A DNA stretch of 40,819 nt from an uncultured Clostridia bacterium (GTDB taxonomy: Bacteria > Bacillota > Clostridia > TANB77 > CAG-508): NCBI GenBank assembly GCA_947584805.1, contig CANPWU010000010.1, forward strand, positions 1-40,819, in the 5' to 3' direction. The notes under the pieces are model-generated. The model was not told the DNA's origin and did no database searches. It saw nothing but the letters and a program-made list of their open reading frames with translations. The first letter of the stretch is position 1, and every line of letters starts with the position of its first letter. A program made the position numbers and the translations under genes. Below, piece by piece: positions 1 to 8,555 of this stretch.

Positions 1-1
1 T

Positions 2-78
2 GGGTCAGTAGCTCAGCTGGATAGAGCACGGGCCTTCTAAGCCCGGGGTCGGGGGTTCGAGACCCTCCTGGCTCACCA
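2..78 (+). tRNA. tRNA-Arg, anticodon UCU
   Basis: A complete cloverleaf is visible: acceptor GGGTCAG pairs (with wobbles) to CTGGCTC, the anticodon stem CGGGC/GCCCG encloses loop CTTCTAA with anticodon TCT, the T stem is GGGGG/CCCTC around TTCGAGA, and CCA is encoded. It reads AGA and AGG, the main arginine codons here. It cannot read CGG, which matters for the frameshift pattern described in the findings. Confidence 0.95.
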
Positions 79-82
79 AGAT

Positions 83-114
83 ATCGCTATCCGAACCTGG
101 ATAGCGATTTTTTT
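83..114 (+). terminator. Rho-independent terminator of the tRNA-Arg gene
   Basis: A ten-base-pair stem ATCGCTATCC/GGATAGCGAT with a six-base loop is followed directly by a T run. Confidence 0.9.
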
Positions 115-141
115 GTTATCAAATTAGTTTGGAGGTCTTAT

Positions 142-192
142 ATGGAAAATCATATAAGGTTTGTAATAGTAGTATTGTACGAACTCAGATAG
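142..192 (+). CDS. possible 16-residue peptide or gene remnant
   Basis: A GGAGG sequence at 131-135 stands six bases before an ATG that opens a 16-codon frame (MENHIRFVIVVLYELR). A terminator follows at 201-238, so a short transcript with its own ribosome site is plausible. The peptide could equally be the truncated start of a lost gene: it loosely resembles the first strand of a glycosyltransferase. I do not recognise it and only the ribosome site supports it. Confidence 0.25.
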   Translation: MENHIRFVIVVLYELR

Positions 193-200
193 CAATAAAA

Positions 201-238
201 GAACATTATTAGCCTAAAACTAGTAATGTTCTTTTTTT
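201..238 (+). terminator. Rho-independent terminator
   Basis: A twelve-base-pair stem (201-212 with 220-231, one wobble) is followed by a run of seven T. It closes the short interval after the tRNA and insulates the acyltransferase operon downstream. Confidence 0.85.
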
Positions 239-256
239 ATAAAATTACTGATATTA

Positions 257-285
257 TTTACTTAAAAAAAATATTGTAGTATAAT
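257..285 (+). promoter_or_regulatory. putative sigma-A promoter of the AlgX-like/MBOAT operon
   Basis: TTTACT at 257-262 and TATAAT at 280-285 are separated by 17 bases, 43 bases before the start codon at 328. The -10 box is perfect and the -35 box is weak. Confidence 0.6.
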
Positions 286-327
286 TTAAAATGTAATTTT
301 TGTAAAAGAAATAATAAAGAGGGAAAT

Positions 328-1515
328 ATGAAAAAAATAACACAAATACACAAATGCATATTGTTAACTATATTCATACTAATAATTGGTTTTCCATACA
401 TTAATAGTTTAACGCATATAATAAAAGGAACATCATTATATGGGGTAACCATTGCAAAAGAAAAACCTATATACAGTATTAAAACATATTTAAGTGGCGA
501 ATTTCAAACAAAATATGAGAGTTGGTATCTCGAAAATTATCCATATAGAAATAATTTTATAAAGACATATAATCAAGCAAGATATGATTTATTTAAAGAA
601 GGAAATGAAGTAGTAGGAAAAGATAATTATTTGTTTTCAAATGAACAGATGCTAGAATATTTCGGAGTAAATGTTGATGTTTCAAAAGAAAAAGTAGAAA
701 AAACTGTTGACAATTTAAAAAGAATAAATGAAATATGCAAAGAAAATAGCAAAGAATTATATTTAATAATTACACCTAAAAAAGAGTATTTCTATGAAGA
801 ATACATTCCTGATAGATACTTTCAAATAGGAGCTAAAACTAAAGATAATATTTCATATTATGATCTTTTATCAAAAGAATTGGAACAAAGTGATATAAGA
901 TATTTAGATTCATATAAATGGCTTTCAAATAACAAAATAGAAGAACCTCTCTTTTATAAAACAGGTTTTCATTGGAGTTATATGTCATCATCATACACTC
1001 TAAGTGAATTTATTAAAATGATAAATGATACTTCAAATATAGATTTGCCAGAACTTGAAGTAACTGGCAGCGAGCAATGTAGTGAGCCGTATTATGCTGC
1101 GGACCAGGATTTCTATGATCTTTTAAATATAAAAAATGGAGTAAAGGATCCCGTATATTACAAACCTATATTAAAATTTGAAAATACAAATGCACCAGAT
1201 AAAAATTTATTTATGCAAGGCGGAAGTTTTTGCTGGAACTTAATTGAATATTTAAAAGGAAATATTTTTCAAAACATAGATTTTTCTTTTTATCAACAAT
1301 ATATAACAAAATATAATGAAAATGGAGAAGAACTTGCAGTAGAACCTATACAAAACAATAAAATGAGTGACGAACAAATGAAAAATCTATTAAGCAATAA
1401 AGATGTAATTATTTTAGAAGTAAACCAAGAATATATAGATAGCTGGGTTGATGAGGAATATGGTTTTCCATCATTTTTCAGAGATTATCTTGAAAGAAAT
1501 GGTTTTAATAACTAG
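328..1515 (+). CDS. AlgX/AlgJ-like (DHHW/SGNH-type) O-acetylation protein
   Basis: The 395-residue protein has one N-terminal membrane anchor (about residues 9-30) and then an extracytoplasmic domain. Features typical of AlgX/AlgJ/DHHW proteins are YLFSN near residue 101, IITPKKEYFY near 147-156, GFHWS near 213-217 (the usual His-Trp pair) and a late GGSFCWN block in place of the usual GDSF serine motif. The gene lies 29 bases upstream of an MBOAT acyltransferase. In this pairing the MBOAT protein exports acetyl groups and the SGNH-like partner transfers them to a cell-wall or secreted polysaccharide. The substrate cannot be told from sequence. The start at 328 follows a GAGGGA ribosome site. 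Confidence 0.8.
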   Translation: MKKITQIHKCILLTIFILIIGFPYINSLTHIIKGTSLYGVTIAKEKPIYSIKTYLSGEFQTKYESWYLENYPYRNNFIKTYNQARYDLFKEGNEVVGKDNYLFSNEQMLEYFGVNVDVSKEKVEKTVDNLKRINEICKENSKELYLIITPKKEYFYEEYIPDRYFQIGAKTKDNISYYDLLSKELEQSDIRYLDSYKWLSNNKIEEPLFYKTGFHWSYMSSSYTLSEFIKMINDTSNIDLPELEVTGSEQCSEPYYAADQDFYDLLNIKNGVKDPVYYKPILKFENTNAPDKNLFMQGGSFCWNLIEYLKGNIFQNIDFSFYQQYITKYNENGEELAVEPIQNNKMSDEQMKNLLSNKDVIILEVNQEYIDSWVDEEYGFPSFFRDYLERNGFNN

Positions 1516-1544
1516 AATAAATATAGAAATAATTGGAGGAAAAA

Positions 1545-2981
1545 ATGTTATTTACATCGCCGATATTTTTGTTTATGTTTTTACCATTAACTCTTTTACT
1601 ATATTTTATAGCAAAAGATAAATATAAAAATGCAATATTACTTTTAGCATCACTAATATTCTATTCATGGGGTGGAGCTAAATATTTAATATTAGTACTT
1701 ATTTTAATTGTTATAAATTATTTTAGTGGAATATTCATTGACAAAGCTAAAGATAAAAGAAGGAAAAAACTACTATTTATAGCAACGGTTTTAATTAATT
1801 TAGGAACTTTAGGATATTTTAAATATTTTGACTTTTTTATTGCAAATATAATAAAAATATTAGGAATTATAAATATAAATATAGCAAATAATATACATTT
1901 GCTTAATATCGCTTTACCTATAGGAATATCATTCTTCACTTTTCAGATACTGTCTTATGTAATTGACGTATATAAAGGAAAAATAGAAGTCCAAAAAAAT
2001 ATAATTAATTTTGGTTTATATGTAATGCTGTTTCCACAACTAATAGCAGGACCTATCGTTAGATATATAGACGTTGATAAGCAAATAAGTGAAAGAACAG
2101 TTACAGTAGATAAGTTCTATGCAGGTGCTAAAAGGTTTATGATAGGATTCTCAAAAAAGATTTTATTATCAAATATGTCAGGAGCTATTGCAGATGCAAT
2201 TTTTACAAGTGCAGAATATAATACCAATATGCTAGTTGCGTGGGTTGGTGTAATTTGTTATGCATTACAAATTTATCACGACTTTTCAGGATATTCAGAC
2301 ATGGCAATAGGATTAGGTAAAATATTTGGATTTGATTTTCTTGAGAACTTTGATTATCCATACATATCAAAGTCAATCAAAGAATTTTGGAGAAGATGGC
2401 ATATTTCACTATCTACATGGTTTAGAGATTATGTGTATATTCCTCTTGGAGGAAATAGAAACGGAAAATTCAAAACCTACAGAAACTTAATGATAGTATT
2501 TTTAATAACAGGTTTCTGGCATGGAGCAAGTTGGAATTTCGTTATTTGGGGATTATTCTATGGAGTATTCTTAATACTTGAAAGGGGAAAATTTGGAGAA
2601 ATACTTCAAAAGTTACCGACATTTATTCAAAGAATATATACATTGGTAATTGTCCTAATTGCATGGGTGTTTTTCAGAGCAGCTGGTCTAAAAAGTGCAA
2701 TAGCCTATTTGCAAGGAATGTTTAGTTTTAACTTCCAAGATACATATTTATTATTATTAAAATTATTTGATAGAGAAAAAATAGTATTTATAATATTAGC
2801 AATGATATTTGCAACACCTGTATTAAAAAAACTATTAAACAAACTTAAAGAAAATTCAAAAGTATCCATATCAATAATTACAGAAATTATGGAATACACA
2901 GTTCTTATAATTATATTTATAATATCAATATCATATATGACTGGATCCGCATATAATCCATTTATATATTTTAGATTTTAA
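1545..2981 (+). CDS. MBOAT-family membrane O-acyltransferase (AlgI/DltB-like)
   Basis: The 478-residue polytopic membrane protein carries the MBOAT signature: GISFFTFQILSYVIDVY, then HDFSGYSDMAIG, the block KEFWRRWHISLSTWFRDYVY, and a later TGFWHGASWNF with the invariant histidine. It moves acyl groups from cytoplasmic donors across the membrane for polymer O-acetylation, as in AlgI or PatA systems. The ATG at 1545 is chosen because GGAGG lies seven bases upstream; a frame from 1533 would start inside that ribosome site. It is cotranscribed with the AlgX-like gene. No D-alanylation genes (dltA, dltC, dltD) are adjacent, so acetylation rather than D-alanylation is inferred. Confidence 0.9.
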   Translation: MLFTSPIFLFMFLPLTLLLYFIAKDKYKNAILLLASLIFYSWGGAKYLILVLILIVINYFSGIFIDKAKDKRRKKLLFIATVLINLGTLGYFKYFDFFIANIIKILGIININIANNIHLLNIALPIGISFFTFQILSYVIDVYKGKIEVQKNIINFGLYVMLFPQLIAGPIVRYIDVDKQISERTVTVDKFYAGAKRFMIGFSKKILLSNMSGAIADAIFTSAEYNTNMLVAWVGVICYALQIYHDFSGYSDMAIGLGKIFGFDFLENFDYPYISKSIKEFWRRWHISLSTWFRDYVYIPLGGNRNGKFKTYRNLMIVFLITGFWHGASWNFVIWGLFYGVFLILERGKFGEILQKLPTFIQRIYTLVIVLIAWVFFRAAGLKSAIAYLQGMFSFNFQDTYLLLLKLFDREKIVFIILAMIFATPVLKKLLNKLKENSKVSISIITEIMEYTVLIIIFIISISYMTGSAYNPFIYFRF

Positions 2982-3003
2982 TAACTACCTTCACCAGAGT
3001 ATC

Positions 3004-3029
3004 GATATACGAATCCGTATAGCTTTTTT
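3004..3029 (+). terminator. weak hairpin terminator after the MBOAT gene
   Basis: A six-base-pair stem TATACG/CGTATA with a four-base loop is followed by GC and six T. It sits 20-50 bases after the MBOAT stop codon. Confidence 0.5.
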
Positions 3030-3164
3030 GTATTGATTTATTTACAATTATTTTTATCGAATAAATTCACTTTATTTAGTATATACTAATATGATATTAT
3101 AAATACATTGTATTGACAGTATCTTTATATTATATTAAAATATTATTTGAAAGAGGCGATATTT

Positions 3165-3330
3165 ATATCACAACCATTAATTAATTTTAGAATAGATGAA
3201 ACAGAGTAAAAAAAGCAAATGGAACAAATCTGCAATGAAAAAGTTATTGTAAAAACTTGAAAAGTGTGTAATTTTAGAAAATATATTACTGAATGTAGAT
3301 TTAAATGAAGTAAAAGAGGAACTGAAAAAT
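3165..3330 (+). pseudogene. remnant of a RelB/DinJ-type antitoxin gene
   Basis: Reading from 3165 gives SQPLINFRIDETE, a stop, then KKQMEQICNE, which looks like the ribbon-helix-helix start of DinJ/RelB antitoxins (FRID...K...ICxEL). Further on, another frame gives ILLNVDLNEVKEELKNG, like an antitoxin C-terminus, so at least one stop and one frameshift interrupt it. No toxin gene follows: the polysaccharide deacetylase starts in its tail. None of the breaks involves CGG, so this is ordinary decay, unlike the frameshifts elsewhere in the window. Confidence 0.4.
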
Positions 3331-4834
3331 GGATATATATCTTGTTGAATTAATAGTTTTTTTATTAGTAGTACTATTGGTTACAATAATATTTATGATC
3401 AAAAAAAAGAATAAATTAAAATTAGTTCTATTTACACTTTTTATGATTTTTTCTGTATGTATTGCTGGTACATATTTATTAGAAAAACCTCATGTATATA
3501 TTGCTAGCCCAGAAATAAATCTACAAATAAATCAATACTTTGAGATTAAAGTACCATATACCACATACCATATGAAAGATGTAACAGCTTCTGTGAAAGT
3601 AAATGGAACTGTTGATTATAATAAAGTGGGAACATATGAAATAGAATACGAAGTTCCTACTATTATTGGTGAATATAGTGTTGAGCAAACTATAAATGTT
3701 GTAGATTCAATCAAACCTACAATAACTCTAAAAGGTGATAAGGTTTATAATTTGTCTTATTCTGCTGAGTACGAGGAACCAGGTTTCACTGTTGAAGATA
3801 ATAGTTCTGAAAATTTAGCAGAAAAAGTTAAAATAAGTAAGGAAGAAATAAATGAAACAGAATATGATATTATATATTCTGTGGAAGATAGTTCTGGAAA
3901 TATGGCTGTTGAAAGAAGAAAAGTCCTTGTTATAGATGATATTGCTCCAGTTATTAGCCTAAACGGTAATGCTAATATGAGAATTCCTATAAATAGTACA
4001 TATAAGGAAAAAGGTGCAACAGCAATCGATGAAAAAGATGGAGATTTGTCAGATAAAATAGAAATATCGGGTAATGTAAATACTTCTAAAGCAGGAGAAT
4101 ATAAAATTAAATATACAATTAGTGACAAGTCTGGAAATAGAGCCGAGAAGACTAGAAAAGTTATTGTATATAAAGAAAGTATTAATTCTTCTAGTGATGG
4201 TACAGGTGTAATTTATTTGACATTTGATGATGGTCCTTCAAGTAGTATAACGCCAAAAATCCTAGATATATTAAAGGAGAAAAATGTTAAAGCAACATTC
4301 TTTGTACTAAATTATAGTTCATCATTAGAATACCTTATAAAAAGAGAATACAATGAAGGTCATTCTATAGGAATTCATGGTTATTCACATGTGTATAGTG
4401 AAATTTATACATCTGATGAAGCATTTATGAATAATGTAACTAAACTGCAAAAGAAGATTGCAACAACTACAGGGTATAGTCCAACAATTATAAGATTTCC
4501 AGGTGGAAGTTCGAATACTGTTAGTAAAAATTATAACAAAGGCATTATGTCAAGACTAAGTAAAACAGTTGTTGATGCCGGATTTAGATATTATGATTGG
4601 AATGTTAGTTCTGGAGATGCTGGTGGAGCACAAACTTCAACACAAGTATATAACAATGTTGTTAATAATTTAAGTAAAAGTCGTTCTAATGTAGTGTTAA
4701 TGCATGATTTTGGCGGTAATACAAAAACATTAAATGCTTTATCTGATATAATAGATTATGGTTTGGAAAATGGATATGTTTTTAAGTCTATAACTAAAGA
4801 TACTCCAATGGTAACTCATCATATTAATAATTAA
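3329..4834 (+). CDS. membrane-anchored polysaccharide deacetylase with Ig-like repeats
   Basis: The 501-residue protein has two N-terminal membrane segments (about 5-24 and 30-50). A stalk of bacterial Ig-like domains (DUF5011 type, each with a pattern like DxxxPxIxLxG and a late SGN) runs over roughly residues 60-285, followed by a C-terminal NodB deacetylase domain. Catalytic motifs are visible: TFDDGP near 298, HSIGIHGYSH near 345-354, RFPGGSS, and LMHDFGG near the end. Such proteins remove acetyl groups from N-acetylglucosamine or N-acetylmuramic acid in peptidoglycan, often giving lysozyme resistance. The start follows a GAGG ribosome site nine bases upstream. It appears to be a single-gene unit. 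Confidence 0.88.
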   Translation: MDIYLVELIVFLLVVLLVTIIFMIKKKNKLKLVLFTLFMIFSVCIAGTYLLEKPHVYIASPEINLQINQYFEIKVPYTTYHMKDVTASVKVNGTVDYNKVGTYEIEYEVPTIIGEYSVEQTINVVDSIKPTITLKGDKVYNLSYSAEYEEPGFTVEDNSSENLAEKVKISKEEINETEYDIIYSVEDSSGNMAVERRKVLVIDDIAPVISLNGNANMRIPINSTYKEKGATAIDEKDGDLSDKIEISGNVNTSKAGEYKIKYTISDKSGNRAEKTRKVIVYKESINSSSDGTGVIYLTFDDGPSSSITPKILDILKEKNVKATFFVLNYSSSLEYLIKREYNEGHSIGIHGYSHVYSEIYTSDEAFMNNVTKLQKKIATTTGYSPTIIRFPGGSSNTVSKNYNKGIMSRLSKTVVDAGFRYYDWNVSSGDAGGAQTSTQVYNNVVNNLSKSRSNVVLMHDFGGNTKTLNALSDIIDYGLENGYVFKSITKDTPMVTHHINN

Positions 4835-4863
4835 GCTTTTATATATAAAAAAAATGTAGAAAA

Positions 4864-4903
4864 TTACAATGTCAAAAAAACTCTTGATTTTTTGACATTG
4901 TAA
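4864..4903 (+). terminator. 16-bp inverted repeat, terminator-like, overlapping the next promoter
   Basis: TTACAATGTCAAAAAA (4864-4879) is the exact complement of TTTTTTGACATTGTAA (4888-4903), with an eight-base loop. It may stop deacetylase transcription on the plus strand. The right arm contains the -35 box of the promoter at 4892-4920, so the repeat could also be an operator. Confidence 0.6.
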
Positions 4904-4920
4904 ACATAATGTGCTATAAT
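4892..4920 (+). promoter_or_regulatory. consensus sigma-A promoter
   Basis: TTGACA at 4892-4897, a 17-base spacer and TATAAT at 4915-4920 match the housekeeping consensus at every position, a rare case in natural genomes. It drives the small GC-rich gene at 5004. A further short inverted repeat, GATGAAAC ... GTTTTCATC, starts near the expected transcript 5' end (about 4927) and may form a leader hairpin. Confidence 0.85.
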
Positions 4921-5003
4921 ATAAAAGATGAAACTTTTGTTAAACTCCATGTTTTCATCAAGTCAAAACAATTATTATAAAAATTTTTAGGAGGTACAAA
5001 ATT

Positions 5004-5243
5004 ATGTTGGACATCAACGCTGCAGGGATCATCAAAGAAGCCATCAGCAAATGTTACGCTCCCTACCCCTGTCCCCTTGACTTGGAGACTATCTGCAAAA
5101 TGCAACCCATTTCCAAGGAGAGCAAGTTCGATTGCTACAACATTCTGAGCCTTCAGTCCGGCAACCTTACCATTTTGGTACGCGTCCAGTCACTTGAGGT
5201 GTCGGACATTCACGTGCTCGATGTCAAGTTCCTGCCCTGGTAA
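5004..5243 (+). CDS. small GC-rich protein of unknown function
   Basis: The 79-residue protein follows a strong ribosome site (TAGGAGGT at 4989-4996) and a consensus promoter, and a strong terminator stands behind it. I do not recognise the family. It has no signal peptide or membrane segment; three cysteines lie in the first half (Cys17, Cys23, Cys31) and a fourth near residue 44. Its composition is strikingly unlike the rest of the window: codons such as CTG, GCC, CCC, TCC and AAG dominate and it is roughly half G+C, whereas neighbours are under a third. The AT-rich control signals around it look native. This suggests a recently acquired coding segment that is strongly expressed. It has no in-frame CGG codon; its one arginine is CGC. 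Confidence 0.6.
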   Translation: MLDINAAGIIKEAISKCYAPYPCPLDLETICKMQPISKESKFDCYNILSLQSGNLTILVRVQSLEVSDIHVLDVKFLPW

Positions 5244-5269
5244 CCAACATAAAAAAAGAATTATCTTTT

Positions 5270-5293
5270 CTCTTGCTTCGGCAAGAGTTTTTC
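5270..5293 (+). terminator. Rho-independent terminator of the small GC-rich gene
   Basis: CTCTTGC-TTCG-GCAAGAG forms a seven-base-pair stem with a stable TTCG tetraloop, followed by TTTTTC and more T. Confidence 0.93.
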
Positions 5294-5305
5294 TTTTTTA
5301 TCATA

Positions 5306-5337
5306 AAAAGAAGAGGAAAATTCCTCTTCTTTTTTTC
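5306..5337 (-). terminator. terminator between convergent genes, mainly serving udk
   Basis: AAGAAGAGGAA pairs with TTCCTCTTCTT around a tight loop, with A and T runs on either side, so it can act in both directions. It lies between the small GC-rich gene and the end of the minus-strand udk gene. Confidence 0.7.
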
Positions 5338-5392
5338 ATAGTTTATCTCCTTTTATTATACGAATAATAAAATATAGTTTTTGTAAAAATAA

Positions 5393-6004
5393 TTAATTTT
5401 CTATTTGTCTAATTTTTTCAATTATATAATTAAGTTTTTCTTGATAATCATTACCATGAATAACAATATTAGCTTTTTCTTTACATGGTTCTATGTACTT
5501 TTCATGCATTGGCTTTAGTGTGCTTTTATATTTTGCTGTAATATATTCTACAGTTGTTCCTCTTTCTTTTGTATCTCTTTCAAGTAATCTTATTAGCCTT
5601 AAATCTGCATCTGTATCTACAAAAATTTTCATGTCCATTAAATCTGAAAGTTCTTTGTTTTCAAGCACTAATAATCCTTCAATAACTATAATTGGAGCTG
5701 GTTTTACTGTAACTGTTTCTTTTTCTCTAAGACGTTCTACATATGAATATATTGGTCTTTGAATTGTCTCTCCATCCATCAAAGCCCTAATATGTTTAAT
5801 CAATAAATCTGTTTCATATGCTTCTGGACAATCAAAATTTAGTTTTGCTCTTTCTTCTTTTGTAAGATTACTATGGTTTTTATAATAAAAATCATGTGAC
5901 AAAATAATTACATCATCTTTAAATTCTTCTTTTATTTTTTTTGCTAAAGTTGTTTTACCAGAAGCTGTTCCTCCTGCGATTCCTATTATAATTGGTTTTT
6001 CCAT
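5393..6004 (-). CDS. udk: uridine kinase
   Basis: The 203-residue protein has the uridine kinase P-loop GIAGGTASGKTT (residues 8-19), the block LSHDFYYK, the substrate region FDCPEAYETDLL and the family segment IVIEGLLVLEN. It phosphorylates uridine and cytidine with ATP or GTP in pyrimidine salvage, in the cytoplasm. The length is typical (about 205-215). It ends 17 bases after the HAD phosphatase gene begins its 3' side, so the two minus-strand genes are probably cotranscribed, with the phosphatase gene first. Confidence 0.93.
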   Translation of the reverse strand: MEKPIIIGIAGGTASGKTTLAKKIKEEFKDDVIILSHDFYYKNHSNLTKEERAKLNFDCPEAYETDLLIKHIRALMDGETIQRPIYSYVERLREKETVTVKPAPIIVIEGLLVLENKELSDLMDMKIFVDTDADLRLIRLLERDTKERGTTVEYITAKYKSTLKPMHEKYIEPCKEKANIVIHGNDYQEKLNYIIEKIRQIEN

Positions 6005-6021
6005 TATTTCTACCCCTCTTT

Positions 6022-6951
6022 TTATAAACTTTGTTCATCATCATCGAAATCTTCTAATTGTCTTGCCTCATTTTTTCTAATTTCTCTATCTTGTAATTGT
6101 TTGTATAATACATCTAAGAAACTGCCAACTCCTCCTACATTATTATCTTCTGGAGTAACAAAATCAGCAATTTCTTTTAATGCGTCTGTTGCATTTTTCA
6201 TTGCTACTTTAAGTCCTGCTACTTGAAGCATTTCTACATCATTTCCTCCATCGCCGATGGCAATAATTTCTTCTTTTTTTATTCCTAAATGCTTTGCAAG
6301 CACTTGAATGGCACTTGCTTTTGTAACTCCTGCTCTCATTATGTCATAATATGCTAAAGTTTCTACCCTTCCATCTATTTCTGGAGTAGTTCTTATGCAT
6401 GGTTTCGATATTTGTAATCCTTGAATACTTGCAAGATCATTATAGCATTTCTTTAACTCTTCTTCAGTTCCATTTACGGCAAATAGTGGAATTGGTTCTT
6501 GCAATTTTTTTATATACTCTTCTAAATCATATTGATAATTAAATGGAACTCCCATATTATCATACATAGGATCTACAACACGTCTATATGAATATTTTGC
6601 ATCTGCTACTTCACATTTTGTGGTCATAAATTCATATTCAAGTCCCAGCCTTTTGCATATATCTACTAAACTTGCTATTTGTTCTGCAGATAAAGATCTA
6701 TTTATTAAATATTCTCCCCTTGTTAGATCCATTAATATAGCACCATTTGTTGCAATAATATAACTTTTAAAAGCATTTCCTCCTTTATCTGCAATATATT
6801 TTGCAACTTCTAATGGCCTTGCTGTCGCAATTACTGGAATTATTCCAAATCTTTCATGTAATCTATTAATTACATCAATATTTTTTTCTGGTATCTCTTT
6901 ATAATCATCTAGTAATGTACCATCTAAATCTGTTACTAACATTTTATACAT
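6022..6951 (-). CDS. Cof-type HAD-IIB family phosphatase
   Basis: The 309-residue protein begins with motif I, TDLDGTLLDD (residues 7-16), has motif II around ATARP and the C-terminal GDGGNDVEML block with the metal-binding aspartates. This is the Cof/YkrA type of HAD phosphatase, which acts on sugar phosphates, nucleotides or flavin precursors; the substrate cannot be assigned. The last 25 residues are a charged acidic tail beyond the usual domain end. An AGGAG ribosome site precedes the start. It lies directly upstream of udk. Confidence 0.88.
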   Translation of the reverse strand: MYKMLVTDLDGTLLDDYKEIPEKNIDVINRLHERFGIIPVIATARPLEVAKYIADKGGNAFKSYIIATNGAILMDLTRGEYLINRSLSAEQIASLVDICKRLGLEYEFMTTKCEVADAKYSYRRVVDPMYDNMGVPFNYQYDLEEYIKKLQEPIPLFAVNGTEEELKKCYNDLASIQGLQISKPCIRTTPEIDGRVETLAYYDIMRAGVTKASAIQVLAKHLGIKKEEIIAIGDGGNDVEMLQVAGLKVAMKNATDALKEIADFVTPEDNNVGGVGSFLDVLYKQLQDREIRKNEARQLEDFDDDEQSL

Positions 6952-7041
6952 TGTTTTATTCTCCTGCTATTTATATAATAACTACACTTTAATTATTATT
7001 TTATCATTATTTACATAAAATGTAAAGGCGTTTACATAACT

Positions 7042-7818
7042 TTATTTGTATTTTTTTATTATAATTACATTTTTGCCCTTCTTATTACTTCCTAATAATT
7101 CACATACAATAAACTTTCCGAAGCCTCTTATTGCTAAAGTATCATTTTCTTTTACGGAAATAGTAGCTCTAACTTCTAATTTACTATTTAAAAATACTTT
7201 TTCATTTTTTAAAAGTTCATCTGCTTTGCTTCTTGAAATTCTTGAAACTTCAGAAACTATATTATCTAGTCTATATGAAGATACTGTTATTCTAATTTCT
7301 TCAAATTCTGGCTCTTTTATTTCTACTTCTTCATAATTTATTATTTCTATATTCGCTTTATTAAATCTCGAAAATTGCTTTAAAGTCTCCTCAATATATT
7401 CTGCATTTTCTTTTAAAACAAAGATATAGGCTTTATCTTTATATACTATTATATCTCCTATTCTATCTCTTTTAAGTCCTGCTTGCATAACAATTCCTAA
7501 ATAATCTCTATGATTATATTTTCCTTCTAATTCTTTTGGAAGTTCTATTTTTACTGCTTTTATAATATGCCTTAAATTATTTTCTATTATTTCATTTGCA
7601 AATTTTTCTGGATAAATTATTAAAATTTGTCCTTCCGCTTCTTCATATCCTCCAAAAAACATATAATTTTTAAACTTCATCTTATTTAATTCTTTTTGAA
7701 TTATCTCTCTATGATATACAGTTAAAAATTCCGTATTCATAATTTTATTTCTTATTTTACAAATTTTAATTTTATCCATTATTTTTGCAATAATTAGTTT
7801 GTCATCTATGTTATTCAT
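7042..7818 (-). CDS. ylmH: YlmH-type S4-domain RNA-binding protein
   Basis: The 258-residue protein matches the YlmH family: an N-terminal region with the GGYEEAEGQ block (about residues 56-64), a central section with HRDYLGIVMQAGLKRDRIGDI, and a C-terminal S4 domain with YRLDNIVSEVSRISRSKA and the GFGKF strand. In other Firmicutes YlmH lies in the cell-division sepF-ylmG-divIVA cluster and binds ribosomes or tRNA during stalled-chain rescue. Here it stands alone, about 90 bases upstream of the HAD gene. An AGGAAG ribosome site precedes the start. Confidence 0.87.
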   Translation of the reverse strand: MNNIDDKLIIAKIMDKIKICKIRNKIMNTEFLTVYHREIIQKELNKMKFKNYMFFGGYEEAEGQILIIYPEKFANEIIENNLRHIIKAVKIELPKELEGKYNHRDYLGIVMQAGLKRDRIGDIIVYKDKAYIFVLKENAEYIEETLKQFSRFNKANIEIINYEEVEIKEPEFEEIRITVSSYRLDNIVSEVSRISRSKADELLKNEKVFLNSKLEVRATISVKENDTLAIRGFGKFIVCELLGSNKKGKNVIIIKKYK

Positions 7819-7945
7819 TTTTAATATCTTCCTACTCTAAATCTATATTATAAAACTATTTATAATTATACTTTATTTATATGATTTTAGCAAATTATTT
7901 TTTTGAATCGTCATATTTTTCTATTATTAACAATAATATTATTAC

Positions 7946-8524
7946 ATGTTAAATATATTATGGCCAATATTTATTGTAATTTCATATATTTATGCATTAT
8001 TTTCTGGCAATCTTCAAAATGTAAATAATGGTATATTTGAATCAGCATCATCTGCTGTAGAATTAACTCTTACTTTTTTTGGAACTATCACTCTATGGTG
8101 CGGTATTATGCAGATTGCAAAAGATTCTTCTTTATCAAAAAATTTTGCAAAAGTTTTAAAACCTTTTATTAAATTTCTATTTCCTGATATAGATGAAAAT
8201 GACAGCGTTCACGAAGAAATATCACTAAATATTATTGCAAATATACTAGGCCTCGGTAATGCATCAACACCTTTAGGATTAAAAGCAATGGAATCTCTGC
8301 AAGAAAAAAATCCTAAAAAAAATACTTTAACTAATTCTATGGCAATGTTAGTTTTAATTAATACCGCTTCTATGCAACTTATTCCTACAACTGTTATAGC
8401 AATAAGAAGTTCTTTACATTCTGAAAATCCAACTAGCATAATTTTTTCTGTATGGGTAGCTACAGCTTGTGCTGCATTTGCAGCAATACTTGCAGCAAAA
8501 ATATTTATTAAATTAGGAAAATAA
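7946..8524 (+). CDS. spmA: spore maturation protein A
   Basis: The 192-residue membrane protein matches SpmA: it starts MLNILWPIFIVISYIYALF and contains the nucleoside-recognition (Gate) domain segments NIIANILGLGNASTPLGLKAM and NTASMQLIPTTVIAIR. SpmA and SpmB are needed for spore core dehydration and heat resistance in Bacillus and Clostridium. It is followed 31 bases later by spmB, the usual arrangement. No strong ribosome site is visible before 7946. This gene reads without interruption; its partner does not. Confidence 0.9.
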   Translation: MLNILWPIFIVISYIYALFSGNLQNVNNGIFESASSAVELTLTFFGTITLWCGIMQIAKDSSLSKNFAKVLKPFIKFLFPDIDENDSVHEEISLNIIANILGLGNASTPLGLKAMESLQEKNPKKNTLTNSMAMLVLINTASMQLIPTTVIAIRSSLHSENPTSIIFSVWVATACAAFAAILAAKIFIKLGK

Positions 8525-8555
8525 AAATTTTTTTTACAAGGGAGGAATGTAAAAT

